64,000 bases of DNA, from positions 1 through 64,000 of the forward strand of contig JAJEJC010000006.1 in the NCBI GenBank assembly GCA_022828105.1, in the 5' to 3' direction. The notes beneath the pieces were generated by a model. It made no database searches, was not told where the DNA came from, and saw nothing but the letters and a program-made list of their open reading frames with translations. This DNA comes from Dehalococcoidia bacterium (lineage in GTDB: Bacteria; Chloroflexota; Dehalococcoidia; Bin125). Both the position numbers and the translations under genes were made by a program. This document shows positions 44,596 through 56,150 of this stretch, piece after piece (within the stretch, counting starts at the first letter, position 1; each line of letters opens with the position of its first letter).

Positions 44596-44670
44596 TGGTA
44601 GCGGGAGTGGGATTCGAACCCACGACCTCCAGGTTATGAGCCTGACGAGCTACCGCTGCTCTATCCCGCA
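44596..44670 (-). tRNA. Initiator tRNA-fMet (CAT anticodon)
   Basis: The 75-nt gene includes the encoded CCA. The acceptor stem has a U1-U72 mismatch, the initiator hallmark of no Watson-Crick pair at 1:72. The D stem has A11:U24, also initiator-like. The anticodon loop CTCATAA carries CAU. The anticodon stem has AGG/CCU instead of the usual three G-C pairs, a variant also known in some alphaproteobacteria. It lies 120 bases downstream of the 23S gene in the same orientation with no promoter visible between them, so it is probably co-transcribed. Confidence 0.95.
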
Positions 44671-44789
44671 ACGCGGGAGATAGTGAGGAGATGCGTACGC
44701 GTGTTGTCTGACGCTGCAAAGAGCTGCCTGACGCCTGGCGGTCGCGGCTGCGCAAGATTGCGACAGCATGCTGCGCGTGGCGTAGGGCA

Positions 44790-47781
<2,992 letters not shown>

Positions 47782-48169
47782 TGCGCTACGCCACGCGCAT
47801 GCACTGCTGACCGGGAGCCAGTCCCCAGGGTAAGTTGCACACCCCAGGGCTCCCCGTCGCGCCGCGCGCCGCGCTCTTCAAGTCCCCGAGGCAAAGTCGG
47901 GGACCGGCCCCCGCGCAAGGCGGAGACCAACGCAGTCATCTCTGCATGTCGTCAGAACCACACACGTACCTCCCGCGCGCTTCCGGCTGCGCAAGCAACC
48001 GTCCGCCGCGAGAGTTTCCCGCAGCCCCCCTTGATGTCTTGGACCGGGCCTTGGCGACCCGTTCCAGAGGGGATGCTGTGGACGCATCTCATCACTATGT
48101 CCCTTGTGAAGGCGCATCCCGCCGTCGGTCGCCCCGACGCATTGCGGGGACACTGGAAAGCAGGGTGCA
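47782..48169 (-). other. 23S pre-rRNA leader with RNase III-type processing stalk
   Basis: This gene-free stretch of about 390 bases lies between promoter and 23S. The last 25 bases before the 23S (GCGCGTGGCGTAG and GCAGG, near 47782-47800) pair with the 3' flank at 44766-44789 over 13 plus 10 base pairs with one mismatch, extending the terminal helix. An 8-bp hairpin GTCCCCGA/TCGGGGAC lies at 47882-47904, and a GGCTGCG/CGCAGCC stem spans about 47990-48032. No 16S, 5S or tRNA was found in it. Confidence 0.75.
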
Positions 48170-48176
48170 AGAAGCA

Positions 48177-48206
48177 ATCTTAGCCAGCCCGCTCAGCCGA
48201 TGTCAA
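48177..48206 (-). promoter_or_regulatory. Sigma-70-type promoter of the 23S unit
   Basis: Read on the minus strand: a perfect -35 TTGACA (48201-48206), an 18-base spacer, and TAAGAT (48177-48182) as -10. Transcription should start near 48169. This is the best promoter match noticed in the window and lies 63 bases past the stop of the DUF169 gene, so the 23S is transcribed independently of any 16S. Confidence 0.85.
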
Positions 48207-48268
48207 CAAGCGCTTTACACAGCCCGGGCCGCTGGTCGAGGATCCCGAAGATCCCGACTGACCACCCG

Positions 48269-49093
48269 CTAGAACCGGTCCTGGTACGACCTCGCCAACG
48301 ACTCTGACGGATCCGCCTGGATGCCCAGCGGCGGAATCGGATACCGCAAACCGTTTCTCGACAGCTTGTCCAGACCGTCGAGCAGCTTGGGCAGATACCT
48401 CGGAGGAATCGCCATCAGCAGTTCGTCGTCCTGGACGCCGCCGAAACGGCGCTCCGCGTAGCAGGGAATGCTCAGCGACGGCTCGCCCGTGCGCAGCGCC
48501 CGGCCCCAGCTATCGGCGCAAGCAGACTCGCCGACCGAGGCGAACTCGAACTTCTTGAAGCCCGAGAACTGCAGCCCGTTGATCAGGATGATCATCTGTC
48601 CCGGCGTGCCGTAGAGCAGCACCACGTCGGGCGGATCCAACCTGCCGGTCGCGATCGGCGAGAGCGCCAGCGCGGCGTAGCGGCCGTGCGGCAGCACGTC
48701 CATCGCCTGCTGATGCAGGATCGAGTCCTCGTCGGTCTCGAACCAGACATTGGTCATCGTCGTGCGCAACCGCCACTCGCCGTCGTCCTCATTGGGATGC
48801 AGACCCACCGGCGCGCCGCACTGCGCCCCGATCAGGTCGTCCATCGTCACACCCAGCGTGAAGTTGAGCCAACGCGCCTGCGCCACAAGCTGATCGAGCG
48901 CGTACTTGGTCTGCGGACGCCGCACGCGCTCCACGGCCAGCATCTCGTCGACCGTCTCGAACATCTTCATCCCAACCGGCGTCGCGGTCAGGCGCAGATA
49001 TCGCTGTAATCCGGCGACAATCGCGGGCCAGTCGTAGCTGTCCGGCTCGGGCGGGGCATCGGCGGCGACTCCAACTGCGGGTGCGGTGGTCAT
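48269..49093 (-). CDS. DUF169 family protein
   Basis: This 274-residue protein shows the DUF169 features: LTATPVGMKMFE near the N-terminus, a cysteine-bearing segment LIGAQCGAP, a central LLYGTPGQMIILINGLQFS, and C-terminal SVGESACADSW and PSLSIPCYAERRFGGV. The family is widespread in anaerobes and Chloroflexi and has no settled function; the three conserved Cys may bind metal or ligand. A GGAG site precedes ATG 49093. It is divergent from the CoA-transferase gene at 49246 and ends just before the 23S promoter. Confidence 0.82.
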   Translation of the reverse strand: MTTAPAVGVAADAPPEPDSYDWPAIVAGLQRYLRLTATPVGMKMFETVDEMLAVERVRRPQTKYALDQLVAQARWLNFTLGVTMDDLIGAQCGAPVGLHPNEDDGEWRLRTTMTNVWFETDEDSILHQQAMDVLPHGRYAALALSPIATGRLDPPDVVLLYGTPGQMIILINGLQFSGFKKFEFASVGESACADSWGRALRTGEPSLSIPCYAERRFGGVQDDELLMAIPPRYLPKLLDGLDKLSRNGLRYPIPPLGIQADPSESLARSYQDRF

Positions 49094-49245
49094 GGTTCAG
49101 CTCCATCAGGATCATGTGATCGTGCGCTCTGGATTGAAGGCATGGTACGGCCACGCGTCCCCCTGCGAGCCGCCTGGCTATGGGCTGTTCCCTCCGTTGG
49201 CTATCGTGCAGACATTGCCTGCGTTCGAACCGGAAGGAACTCACC

Positions 49246-50466
49246 ATGCCTGCACTCGACGGACTCCGAGTCCTCGACATGACCCAATACGAGGCGGGGA
49301 CCTCCTGCACTCAGGCTCTCGCCTGGGCCGGGGCCGACGTGGTCAAGATCGAGCAGCCCGGCGTCGGCGACCCCGGCCGTGGCGTCGGCGACGGCAGCGA
49401 AGCCGACTCCAACTACTTCATCCAGTGGAACTCCAACAAGCGCTCCGTGACCATCAACCTGCGCGACGAGCGCGGCAAGGCGTTGCTCTTCGAGATGCTG
49501 CCCCATTACGACGTCTTCGTCGAGAACTACGGCCCCGGCGTGATGGAGAAGCTGGGCCTGACCTACGAGGCGCTCAAGGAAGTCCAGCCCAGCATCATCT
49601 ACGCCCGACTCAAGGGCTTCGGACTCTCCGGACCCTTCTCCAACTACAAGAGCTTCGACCCGGTCGCCCAGAACGCCGCCGGCGCATTCTCCGTCACCGG
49701 CGAGCACGACGGTCCGCCCATGCGTCCCGGCGCTTGCGTCGGCGACAGCGGCACCGGCATGCAGCTCGCCTTCGCCATCACCTCCGCCTACGTCCAGAAG
49801 CTGCGCACCGGCGAGGGACAGCACATCGAGATCTCGATGCAGGAGGCGATGACCTACTACGTCCGCACCCCGCTCGCCGGAACCCAGAGTTGGGGTGAGG
49901 TCGCCGCCGAGCGGCGCGGCAACGGCTGGTACGGCCCCACCGACCTCTACCCCTGCAAGCCCATGCCCGGCTCCAACGGCGCAAACGACTACGTCTACGT
50001 CATCGCCCTCACCTCGCGCATGTGGGACACCTTCTGCGCCGCCATGGGCCGCCCCGACATGGTCGTCGACCCGCGATTCGCCGACGAGCAGGCGCGCATC
50101 GAGCACAACGACGAACTCAAGGCCGAAATCCGCGCCTGGACGATGCAGCACACCAAGTGGGAGGCGATGGACATCCTCGGCAGCGCCGGCGTGCCCTGCT
50201 CGGCCACCCATGACACCTACGACCTGTTCCACAACCCGCACTTCGAGGAGCGCGGCTTCATCCAGGACATCGAGCACCCCCAGCACGGCCCAATCCGGCT
50301 GCTCGGCTGGGCGCCGATCATGGAGAAGAGCGAAGTCCCGATGAAAGCCGCCCCGCTGCTGGGCGAGCACACGCAGGAAGTGTTGTGCGACGACCTCGGC
50401 ATCGCAGGCGAAGAGTTCGCCCGGCTCGAAGCCGAAGGCATCGTCAGCGCACGAAACGGCCGCTAA
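49246..50466 (+). CDS. CaiB/BaiF CoA-transferase (copy A)
   Basis: This 406-residue type-III CoA-transferase has the N-terminal LDGLRVLDMTQYEAGTSCTQ and the catalytic Asp167 in VGDSGTG, as in formyl-CoA transferase. It ends with a LLGEHTQEVL segment typical of the family. GGAAGGA precedes ATG 49246. It is closely similar over its whole length to the gene at 53120; the two flank the tandem solute-binding-protein gene. The carboxylic acid activated is unknown. Confidence 0.9.
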   Translation: MPALDGLRVLDMTQYEAGTSCTQALAWAGADVVKIEQPGVGDPGRGVGDGSEADSNYFIQWNSNKRSVTINLRDERGKALLFEMLPHYDVFVENYGPGVMEKLGLTYEALKEVQPSIIYARLKGFGLSGPFSNYKSFDPVAQNAAGAFSVTGEHDGPPMRPGACVGDSGTGMQLAFAITSAYVQKLRTGEGQHIEISMQEAMTYYVRTPLAGTQSWGEVAAERRGNGWYGPTDLYPCKPMPGSNGANDYVYVIALTSRMWDTFCAAMGRPDMVVDPRFADEQARIEHNDELKAEIRAWTMQHTKWEAMDILGSAGVPCSATHDTYDLFHNPHFEERGFIQDIEHPQHGPIRLLGWAPIMEKSEVPMKAAPLLGEHTQEVLCDDLGIAGEEFARLEAEGIVSARNGR

Positions 50467-50575
50467 CTGGACCAAGAGTCGGACTGCGCTTGCGAGGACC
50501 GCAGGTATGCTGCGCGTCACTGACCTTTGAACGGTTCGAACGATCTGTGGTGTCTGCAGCATGTGAGGAAATCCA

Positions 50576-53002
50576 ATGCGCCCGTCCTTCCGTATCCCCC
50601 CCCCCCCGCAGTCAATGACGGTCGCCGCGCTCGCGCTGGCCGTGGCTGTGACCGCTCTGATCAGCGTGCTGGCCTCCAGCAATGCCAGCGCGCACCCGGG
50701 ATCCGAAGACCCATCGGTCCGCGTCGCCGCGCTCAAGAGCGACGACGGGACGGTGCGGGTCAGCGTGCAGACGCTCGGAGCCGACGGCGAGTGGGGCGAG
50801 CGGATGCTGCCGACCAGGCGAGTAGTCCCGACTGATTCGCCGGTCGATACCTGGCTGCGCAGTTCACAGGTCGACATCGGCAGCGGCGGCGACCCGGCCC
50901 CGCTGTTCTGCGTGGTTGCCCATGGCGCGCCCGACGACCGATTCTGGGTCAAATTCCGCGCGTACCTGTACCAGTCCGCATCCTTGACCGACACCAACCT
51001 GCGCTTTGAGACGTACCTGGACGGCGCCGATCAGGCCGCCGCGCTCGAGCGCTGCCTCGCCGACGGCGCCGCCGTCGTCGCCTCGACCCTGGCCAGTCCC
51101 GACGCCGTACGCGAGACGCTGCTACAGGCCCGCGAGGCGGAGGTGCGAGTCGTCACCTTCAACGCCGGTGTCGAGCACGCCGAAGGGGTCCGCTCGCAGG
51201 TCCACATCGCGCTCAACGACCGCGCCGCCGGAGAACTGGCCGGACGCCAATTCAATGAGAGCGGCATTACCGGTCAGGTCGGCTGCCTGATCCACGAGCA
51301 GGACAACCTCAGCCTCGAGCATCGCTGCGACGGGCTCGAGGCAATTTACGCAGGCGCGGGCGTGACGCGCATCCGGCTCGATGAAGTCGCCTCGCATCAG
51401 CAGCGCGCTCACGACGAATTCATCGCCATGCTTGGCGACAGATTGAGCGACGAGCAGGGGCCGCGATACGACGCCGTGCTCACGCTCAGCGCGGACTCCA
51501 TGCAGTTCGCACTCACAGCCATTCAGCGTCTCGACGGCGGAGCCGGCGATCTGCGCCTTGCTTCGGTCGGCGCTTCCCGCGAAGACCTGGCAGACTTCCC
51601 CGACGCGCTGCTTGAGCAACACCTGGACGTGTTGATCAGCGACAGCGTCGAGACCCAGGGATTCTTCGTCGCCAGCGCAATGCAGCTCGCCTACAACCTG
51701 CACCACGCGGTCTACATCAATCAACCGCAGCTCTGGCTGGCCGATCCTGCGCTGGTTGGCCAGGACGCCACGGGAGGCAACGCCGCCACTGCCGCCTCCG
51801 CTTCGCTCGAACGGCTGATCGAACAGTCCAACGCGATCGATACCCAGCACGACGGCGTCAAGGTCCGAGTCTCCGCGCTCAGGCGTGCCGACGGCTCGAT
51901 CGTCTTTGCAGTCCAGACTCTGCAAGCCGACGGCAGTTGGAGCGAACCGCAGTTGCCTCAGCGCCGTGTCGTCGCGGCCGACGCGCCGAGCGGCGTCTGG
52001 CTGCTGAGCTCCGAGGTTGCACTTCCCAGCGCCGATGCAGCAGAGGAGCCGCTCTTCTGCGTGGTGGCGCACGGCTCCAAGCAGGACCGCTACTGGCAAG
52101 TCGCCCGCGCCTACATGCACATCTCCGCCCACCTTGCCGACACTAACTACCGCTACGAGTCCCATCTCGACGGCGCAGACCAGGCGGCCGCGATCGACCG
52201 GTGCAGCGCCGACGGCGCCGCCGTGATCGCCTCCACCCTCGCCGATCCCGAGGCGGTGACCGATTCGCTCCTGGCCGCAAAGGCGGCAGGCGCGAGGATC
52301 GTCACCTTCAACTCCGGCGCGAGCTTCGCCGAGGCCGCCGGTTCTGAGATTCACGTCGCGCTGGACGACCGCGAGGCGGGCGTCAGAGCCGCCCAGCGGA
52401 TCAGCCAGCTCGGCGTCACGGGTCCGATCGCTTGCGTCATGCATGAGCAGGGCAACGTCGGACTGGAGGAGCGCTGCGAGGGACTGGAAGCGTCCTACCA
52501 GGGCGCGAGCGTGCGTCGGCTGCACCTGACCGAGGGTGCGACGGACGAGCAGGTCGTCGAAGAACTGATCGCCAAGCTGACCGATCCCGAATGGTCCGAT
52601 GTTGAGATGGCGATGACGCTCAACGCGAACACGCTGTTCAATGCGCTGGACGCCTTCGACCAAATCTACGCCGCGGACAACGATCGCACGATCCGAATCC
52701 TGCCGATCGGATCGCACGTCGATCTCAGGCTGACGGACCTCGCCGCCAGGCAGCGCCACATGGCGTCGCTCTTCAACGACAGCGTGGAGTCGCAGGGCTT
52801 CCTCGTCCTCAGCGCCATGCAGTTTGTCCACAACCGTCACACGCCGCCCGAACTGGTCGGCAGCCCGCAACTCTGGCTGGCCACGCCGTTCGCGCTCAAC
52901 GCTTCCAGGGCGCAAACCGACGTGGAACGGACGCGGATGATCGTGCAAACGCTCCTGCGCTACGTCGCCGAGGCCGCTGCCGACGACGAAGACGTCGATT
53001 AG
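50576..53002 (+). CDS. Exported tandem solute-binding protein (two type-1 periplasmic-binding folds)
   Basis: This 808-residue protein starts at ATG 50576 with GAGGA six bases upstream. Codons 7-11 lie in a run of 12 C. A signal peptide follows, ending ASA/HPG (about residue 39) and lacking a lipobox Cys. The mature part is a tandem duplication (about 45-400 and 425-790). Each copy has a short beta prefix (VSVQTLGADG; FAVQTLQADG), then LFCVVAHG, YLDGADQAA or HLDGADQAA, DGAAVVAST and VTFNAG or VTFNSG. It resembles sugar-binding or BMP-type proteins. No ABC permease is adjacent, so it may act as a free sensor or scavenger. A re-start at Met14 (50615) has no ribosome site. Confidence 0.78.
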   Translation: MRPSFRIPPPPQSMTVAALALAVAVTALISVLASSNASAHPGSEDPSVRVAALKSDDGTVRVSVQTLGADGEWGERMLPTRRVVPTDSPVDTWLRSSQVDIGSGGDPAPLFCVVAHGAPDDRFWVKFRAYLYQSASLTDTNLRFETYLDGADQAAALERCLADGAAVVASTLASPDAVRETLLQAREAEVRVVTFNAGVEHAEGVRSQVHIALNDRAAGELAGRQFNESGITGQVGCLIHEQDNLSLEHRCDGLEAIYAGAGVTRIRLDEVASHQQRAHDEFIAMLGDRLSDEQGPRYDAVLTLSADSMQFALTAIQRLDGGAGDLRLASVGASREDLADFPDALLEQHLDVLISDSVETQGFFVASAMQLAYNLHHAVYINQPQLWLADPALVGQDATGGNAATAASASLERLIEQSNAIDTQHDGVKVRVSALRRADGSIVFAVQTLQADGSWSEPQLPQRRVVAADAPSGVWLLSSEVALPSADAAEEPLFCVVAHGSKQDRYWQVARAYMHISAHLADTNYRYESHLDGADQAAAIDRCSADGAAVIASTLADPEAVTDSLLAAKAAGARIVTFNSGASFAEAAGSEIHVALDDREAGVRAAQRISQLGVTGPIACVMHEQGNVGLEERCEGLEASYQGASVRRLHLTEGATDEQVVEELIAKLTDPEWSDVEMAMTLNANTLFNALDAFDQIYAADNDRTIRILPIGSHVDLRLTDLAARQRHMASLFNDSVESQGFLVLSAMQFVHNRHTPPELVGSPQLWLATPFALNASRAQTDVERTRMIVQTLLRYVAEAAADDEDVD
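50596..50607 (+). repeat. C12 homopolymer inside the 5' coding end
   Basis: Twelve consecutive C between CGTAT and GCAG, covering part of codons 7-11 (Ile-Pro-Pro-Pro-Pro) ahead of the signal peptide. A change of one or two bases would shift the frame before the exported part is made, so the tract could act as an on/off switch. Sequencing or assembly error in its length is also possible. Confidence 0.8.
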
Positions 53003-53119
53003 GTCTCACCGCAGCCGCCGGTTCCGTTCGGCGGCTGTTAGTGGCGGTTCCCTATGATGATGGGGATTCGACCCCGTAACGGCGTCTGCCAGGCGCCGCG
53101 CCTGCAGGAGGACCTGACC

Positions 53120-54352
53120 ATGCCGGCTCTCGATGGAATGCGCATCCTGGACATGACCCAGTACGAGGCGGGCACGTCCTGCACGCAGGCGCTGGCTTGG
53201 CTGGGCGCTGACGTGGTCAAGGTCGAGCAGCCCGGCGTCGGCGATCCCGGTCGCGGCGTGCGCACCGGCACGCTCAACTCGCCCTACTTCATCAACTGGA
53301 ACTCCAACAAGCGCTCCGTCACGATCAACCTGCAGGACCCCAAGGGCCGCGAACTGCTGCTCGAAATGCTGCCGCACTACGACGTCTTCGTCGAGAACTA
53401 CGGCCCCGGCGTGATGGAGCGGCTCAACCTCACCTACGACGTGATGCAAGAGGTCAACCCCTCGATCATCTACGCCCGGCTCAAGGGCTTCGGACTCTCC
53501 GGCCCCTTCTCCGACTACAAGTGCTTCGACATGATCGCCCAGGCCGCCGCCGGCGCGTTCTCCGTCACCGGCGAGGCCGACGGCCCGCCGATGCTGCCCG
53601 GTTCGACCGTCGGCGACTCCGGCACCGGCGTCGAGCTGGCCCTCTCGATCACCGCCGCCTACGTGCAGCGGCAGCGCACCGGCGAGGGCCAGTTCATCGA
53701 GATCACGATGCAGGAGGCGATGACCTACTTCATGCGCACCCGCATCGCCTACGCCGAGTGGGGCGAAAAGGTCGCACCGCGTCGCGGCAACGCCGCCGGC
53801 GCGCCGACCGACCTTTACCCCTGCAAATCGACGCCCGACAGCGAAGCCCGCGGCGGCAACAACGACTGGGTTTACATCATGGTCGTGACCAGCCGCATGT
53901 GGGACACGCTGTGCGCCGCCATCGACCGGCCCGAGCTGCTCGTTGACCCGCGCTTCGAGGACATGTGGAAGCGCAACGAAAACGGCAAGGAGCTCTACGC
54001 CGAGATCGCCAAGTGGACCCGGACCAAGACCAAGTGGGAAGTGATGGAGTTCCTCGGCGAGGCGGGCGTGCCCTGCTCGGCCGTGCTCGACACCTACGAC
54101 CTCTTCCACAACCCGCACTTCGAGGAGCGCGGCTTCGTCCACGACCTCGAACACCCGGCCCACGGCAACATCCGACTGCTCGGCTGGGCGCCCAGGATGT
54201 CCAAGAGCGACGTCCCCATCGAGCGCGCCCCGCTGCTCGGCGAGCACACCGCCCAGGTCCTCTCCGACGACCTCGGCCTCTCGGCCGGAGACCTCCAGGA
54301 GATGGAAGCGGCCGGCATCATCGGCGGCGAACCCGTCTTCCCCGCCAAGTAG
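53120..54352 (+). CDS. CaiB/BaiF CoA-transferase (copy B)
   Basis: This 410-residue type-III CoA-transferase has N-terminal LDGMRILDMTQYEAGTSCTQ and catalytic Asp166 in VGDSGTG. It shares long identical stretches with copy A at 49246 (for example NYGPGVME, ARLKGFGLSGPFS, NPHFEERGF). GGAGG precedes ATG 53120. The pair probably arose by local duplication around the solute-binding-protein gene. Separate substrates or hetero-dimer formation are both possible, since each keeps the catalytic Asp. Confidence 0.9.
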   Translation: MPALDGMRILDMTQYEAGTSCTQALAWLGADVVKVEQPGVGDPGRGVRTGTLNSPYFINWNSNKRSVTINLQDPKGRELLLEMLPHYDVFVENYGPGVMERLNLTYDVMQEVNPSIIYARLKGFGLSGPFSDYKCFDMIAQAAAGAFSVTGEADGPPMLPGSTVGDSGTGVELALSITAAYVQRQRTGEGQFIEITMQEAMTYFMRTRIAYAEWGEKVAPRRGNAAGAPTDLYPCKSTPDSEARGGNNDWVYIMVVTSRMWDTLCAAIDRPELLVDPRFEDMWKRNENGKELYAEIAKWTRTKTKWEVMEFLGEAGVPCSAVLDTYDLFHNPHFEERGFVHDLEHPAHGNIRLLGWAPRMSKSDVPIERAPLLGEHTAQVLSDDLGLSAGDLQEMEAAGIIGGEPVFPAK

Positions 54353-54363
54353 TCCCCGCTCCC

Positions 54364-54410
54364 ATCTCCCCCCGCTCCGCGGGGGGAGATGCCGAAGGCA
54401 GAGGGGGCTT
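54364..54410 (+). repeat. Solo repeat arm immediately before a gene start
   Basis: CTCCCCCCGC/GCGGGGGGAG, TGCC-GAA-GGCA and GAGGGGGC, ending seven bases before ATG 54417. The terminal AGAGGGGG is the only ribosome-site-like sequence for the glycosylase gene. Confidence 0.85.
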
Positions 54411-54416
54411 CCCGCA

Positions 54417-54941
54417 ATGCCTCCCGACGACCGCCTCAACGGCCTCCCGCCAATCATCCCCGACGGCCCCATCCGAGCCCTGATCCTCGGCTCCTTCCCC
54501 AGCGTGCAATCGCTGGAGCACCAGCAGTACTACGCCCACCCCCAGAATTGGTTCTGGCGAGTCCTCCAGCACTGCGGCATCGTGGGCGACGCCCTCGCGC
54601 CCTATGACGACCGGGTCCGGCAGGTCCAATCCCACCAGATCGCCATCTGGGACCTCTACCAACAAGTCCGCCGCGAAGGATCCGGAGACGACAAGATCCG
54701 AGACGCCGTCCCCAATCCAATCGGCGAGTTGCTGGAGTCGAAGTCCCCGTTCCCCATCCTCCTCAACGGCCGCCGCCTCCGAGAATTCCGCCGAGCCTTC
54801 CCCAATCTCGAAGCAGACCCAATCCCCCTCCCCAGCACCAGCCCCCGCCCCCTCCACTGGAACACCGAGTTGTCGAGGTCAGCGGCGTTGACAGAGTGGC
54901 GTAACGCGCTGTCGCAGGGTCTAGATACCGTTGGTGAATAG
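54417..54941 (+). CDS. DNA-deoxyinosine glycosylase (UDG family 6-like)
   Basis: This 174-residue protein has the uracil-DNA-glycosylase fold signature ALILGSFPSVQSLE, then QQYYAHPQNWFW, whose Asn is the expected catalytic residue of hypoxanthine-DNA glycosylases. It ends LPSTSPRP, the LPSTSP motif of the family. It should remove hypoxanthine (deaminated adenine) from DNA. The repeat arm just upstream supplies AGAGGGGG as its ribosome site. No repair genes are adjacent. Confidence 0.82.
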   Translation: MPPDDRLNGLPPIIPDGPIRALILGSFPSVQSLEHQQYYAHPQNWFWRVLQHCGIVGDALAPYDDRVRQVQSHQIAIWDLYQQVRREGSGDDKIRDAVPNPIGELLESKSPFPILLNGRRLREFRRAFPNLEADPIPLPSTSPRPLHWNTELSRSAALTEWRNALSQGLDTVGE

Positions 54942-54968
54942 GCCGCGGAGTTCCATTTTCCCCAAGTC

Positions 54969-55000
54969 CGTCATTGCCGCGCTCTGCCGCGGCAATGACG
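54969..55000. repeat. Second-type palindrome (CGTCATT...AATGACG)
   Basis: A perfect 13-bp stem, CGTCATTGCCGCG with CGCGGCAATGACG, and a six-base loop, followed by related pieces (TGCCCC/GGGGCA near 55055-55080 and GCGGGTATGACG). It resembles the common CGTCATTCCCGCG REP-like palindromes and differs from the double-hairpin family. The stretch 54942-55195 contains no gene. Confidence 0.75.
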
Positions 55001-55195
55001 CTGTGCTCAGCACCGACGGCTGAGTTCGCCCCGGCGAGATACCTGCGGCCTGCCCCGCACTTGATACGGGGGCAAGCGCGGGTATGACGTTGGATGTTTG
55101 GGTGCGGGCATGACGGCGTGGTTGACTCCGAAGTAGCTCCACGCGGTGGTGACGGCGAAGTCGGCGGGTTGCACTCGGATTGACAATCGACCCAC

Positions 55196-56146
55196 TCACT
55201 GCGCACCACCCAGCTTCCCCACCAGCGACGCCACCATCGACATCATCGGTACCCCCACGCTCAGCTCACTCGCTCGCTGGACCGGCTGGCTGAAGATTGC
55301 GTCGAGCTCCAGCGGGCGGCCCTCGATGTAGTCGATCACGGTGCTGGGCCGATACGCCCCCATGCCGAGCGTCTGGGTGAGGAAGAGGCGGGCAATACGC
55401 GGGCCGTCGATCCGCGCCGTCTCACCGCGCGCCTCGAGGTCGGCATTGCCGGCGGCGACGACCTCGCGGATGATCTCGTGCGCGGCGTCGTAGAGCGGCG
55501 GGTCCTCGATCACCTGGTCGACAGGGACGCCGCCCGCGATCACGCAGAGGCCGTTGAAGGGGATGTTCCAGCACAACTTCTCCCAGCGCGCCTTGAGCAA
55601 GCTGGACTCGGGCCGGATCTCGACCTTGCTGCCCGCGAACAGGTCAACGCCGCTCTGCAGCTCGTCGGGATCGTCGCCATGGTGGCCGAGGTTGATCGCG
55701 CCGAACTCCTGGTGCAGGATCTGGCCCGGCTCACCGCGAATCACGCCGATGAACCCGAGCCCGCCGAACAGCGACGTGCCCACCGGCAACTGCGTCGCGA
55801 TCTCCTCGTCAACGCTGAGTCCATTCATGATCGCGAGCACGCGCGTGTCCTCCGAGAGCAGCGGCCCGACTAGTTCGGGGATCGCGGGAATCGCAGTCGC
55901 CTTGAGCCCAACCAGCACCCAGTCGACCGGACCGTGCGAGGCCAGCGCCTCGGGCGTGCGCTCGACCGTCGGCGAATCCAACGACAGGTCGCCGAGGTGG
56001 CTGGACAGGTGCAGCCCGCCCGCCTTGACCGCCTCGTAGTCGCGGCGCATCAGGAATCGGACGTCGTGGCCGATCTCGGCCAGGCGCATGCCGAAGTATC
56101 CGCCCACGGCGCCCGCGCCGACCACGGCGACTCGTTGGCGCTGCAT
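55196..56146 (-). CDS. Ketopantoate reductase family protein (PanE/ApbA)
   Basis: This 316-residue NADPH-dependent reductase has GAGAVGG at 10-16, the NGL segment, the catalytic lysine in RWEKLCWNIPFNGL and the acidic residue in the PLELDAIFSQP region. It may make pantoate for CoA synthesis. Divergent 2-dehydropantoate-reductase paralogues often act on other 2-oxo acids, and no other pan genes are nearby. It lies five bases after the stop of the sarcosine-oxidase-like gene on the same strand, so it belongs to the unit starting at the epoxide-hydrolase-like gene. Confidence 0.83.
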   Translation of the reverse strand: MQRQRVAVVGAGAVGGYFGMRLAEIGHDVRFLMRRDYEAVKAGGLHLSSHLGDLSLDSPTVERTPEALASHGPVDWVLVGLKATAIPAIPELVGPLLSEDTRVLAIMNGLSVDEEIATQLPVGTSLFGGLGFIGVIRGEPGQILHQEFGAINLGHHGDDPDELQSGVDLFAGSKVEIRPESSLLKARWEKLCWNIPFNGLCVIAGGVPVDQVIEDPPLYDAAHEIIREVVAAGNADLEARGETARIDGPRIARLFLTQTLGMGAYRPSTVIDYIEGRPLELDAIFSQPVQRASELSVGVPMMSMVASLVGKLGGAQ

Positions 56147-56150
56147 GCGG

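Noticed and set aside
44671-44789. Possible 5S rRNA between 23S and tRNA-fMet (GCCTGGCGGTCGCGG on the plus strand)
   Set aside because: Only a short 5S-like start is seen, on the wrong strand, and 119 bases leave no room for a full gene with its conserved core.
49201-50997. 598-codon minus-strand frame
   Set aside because: It is antisense to a CoA-transferase with clear motifs and crosses the neighbouring gene; typical of long shadow frames at high GC.
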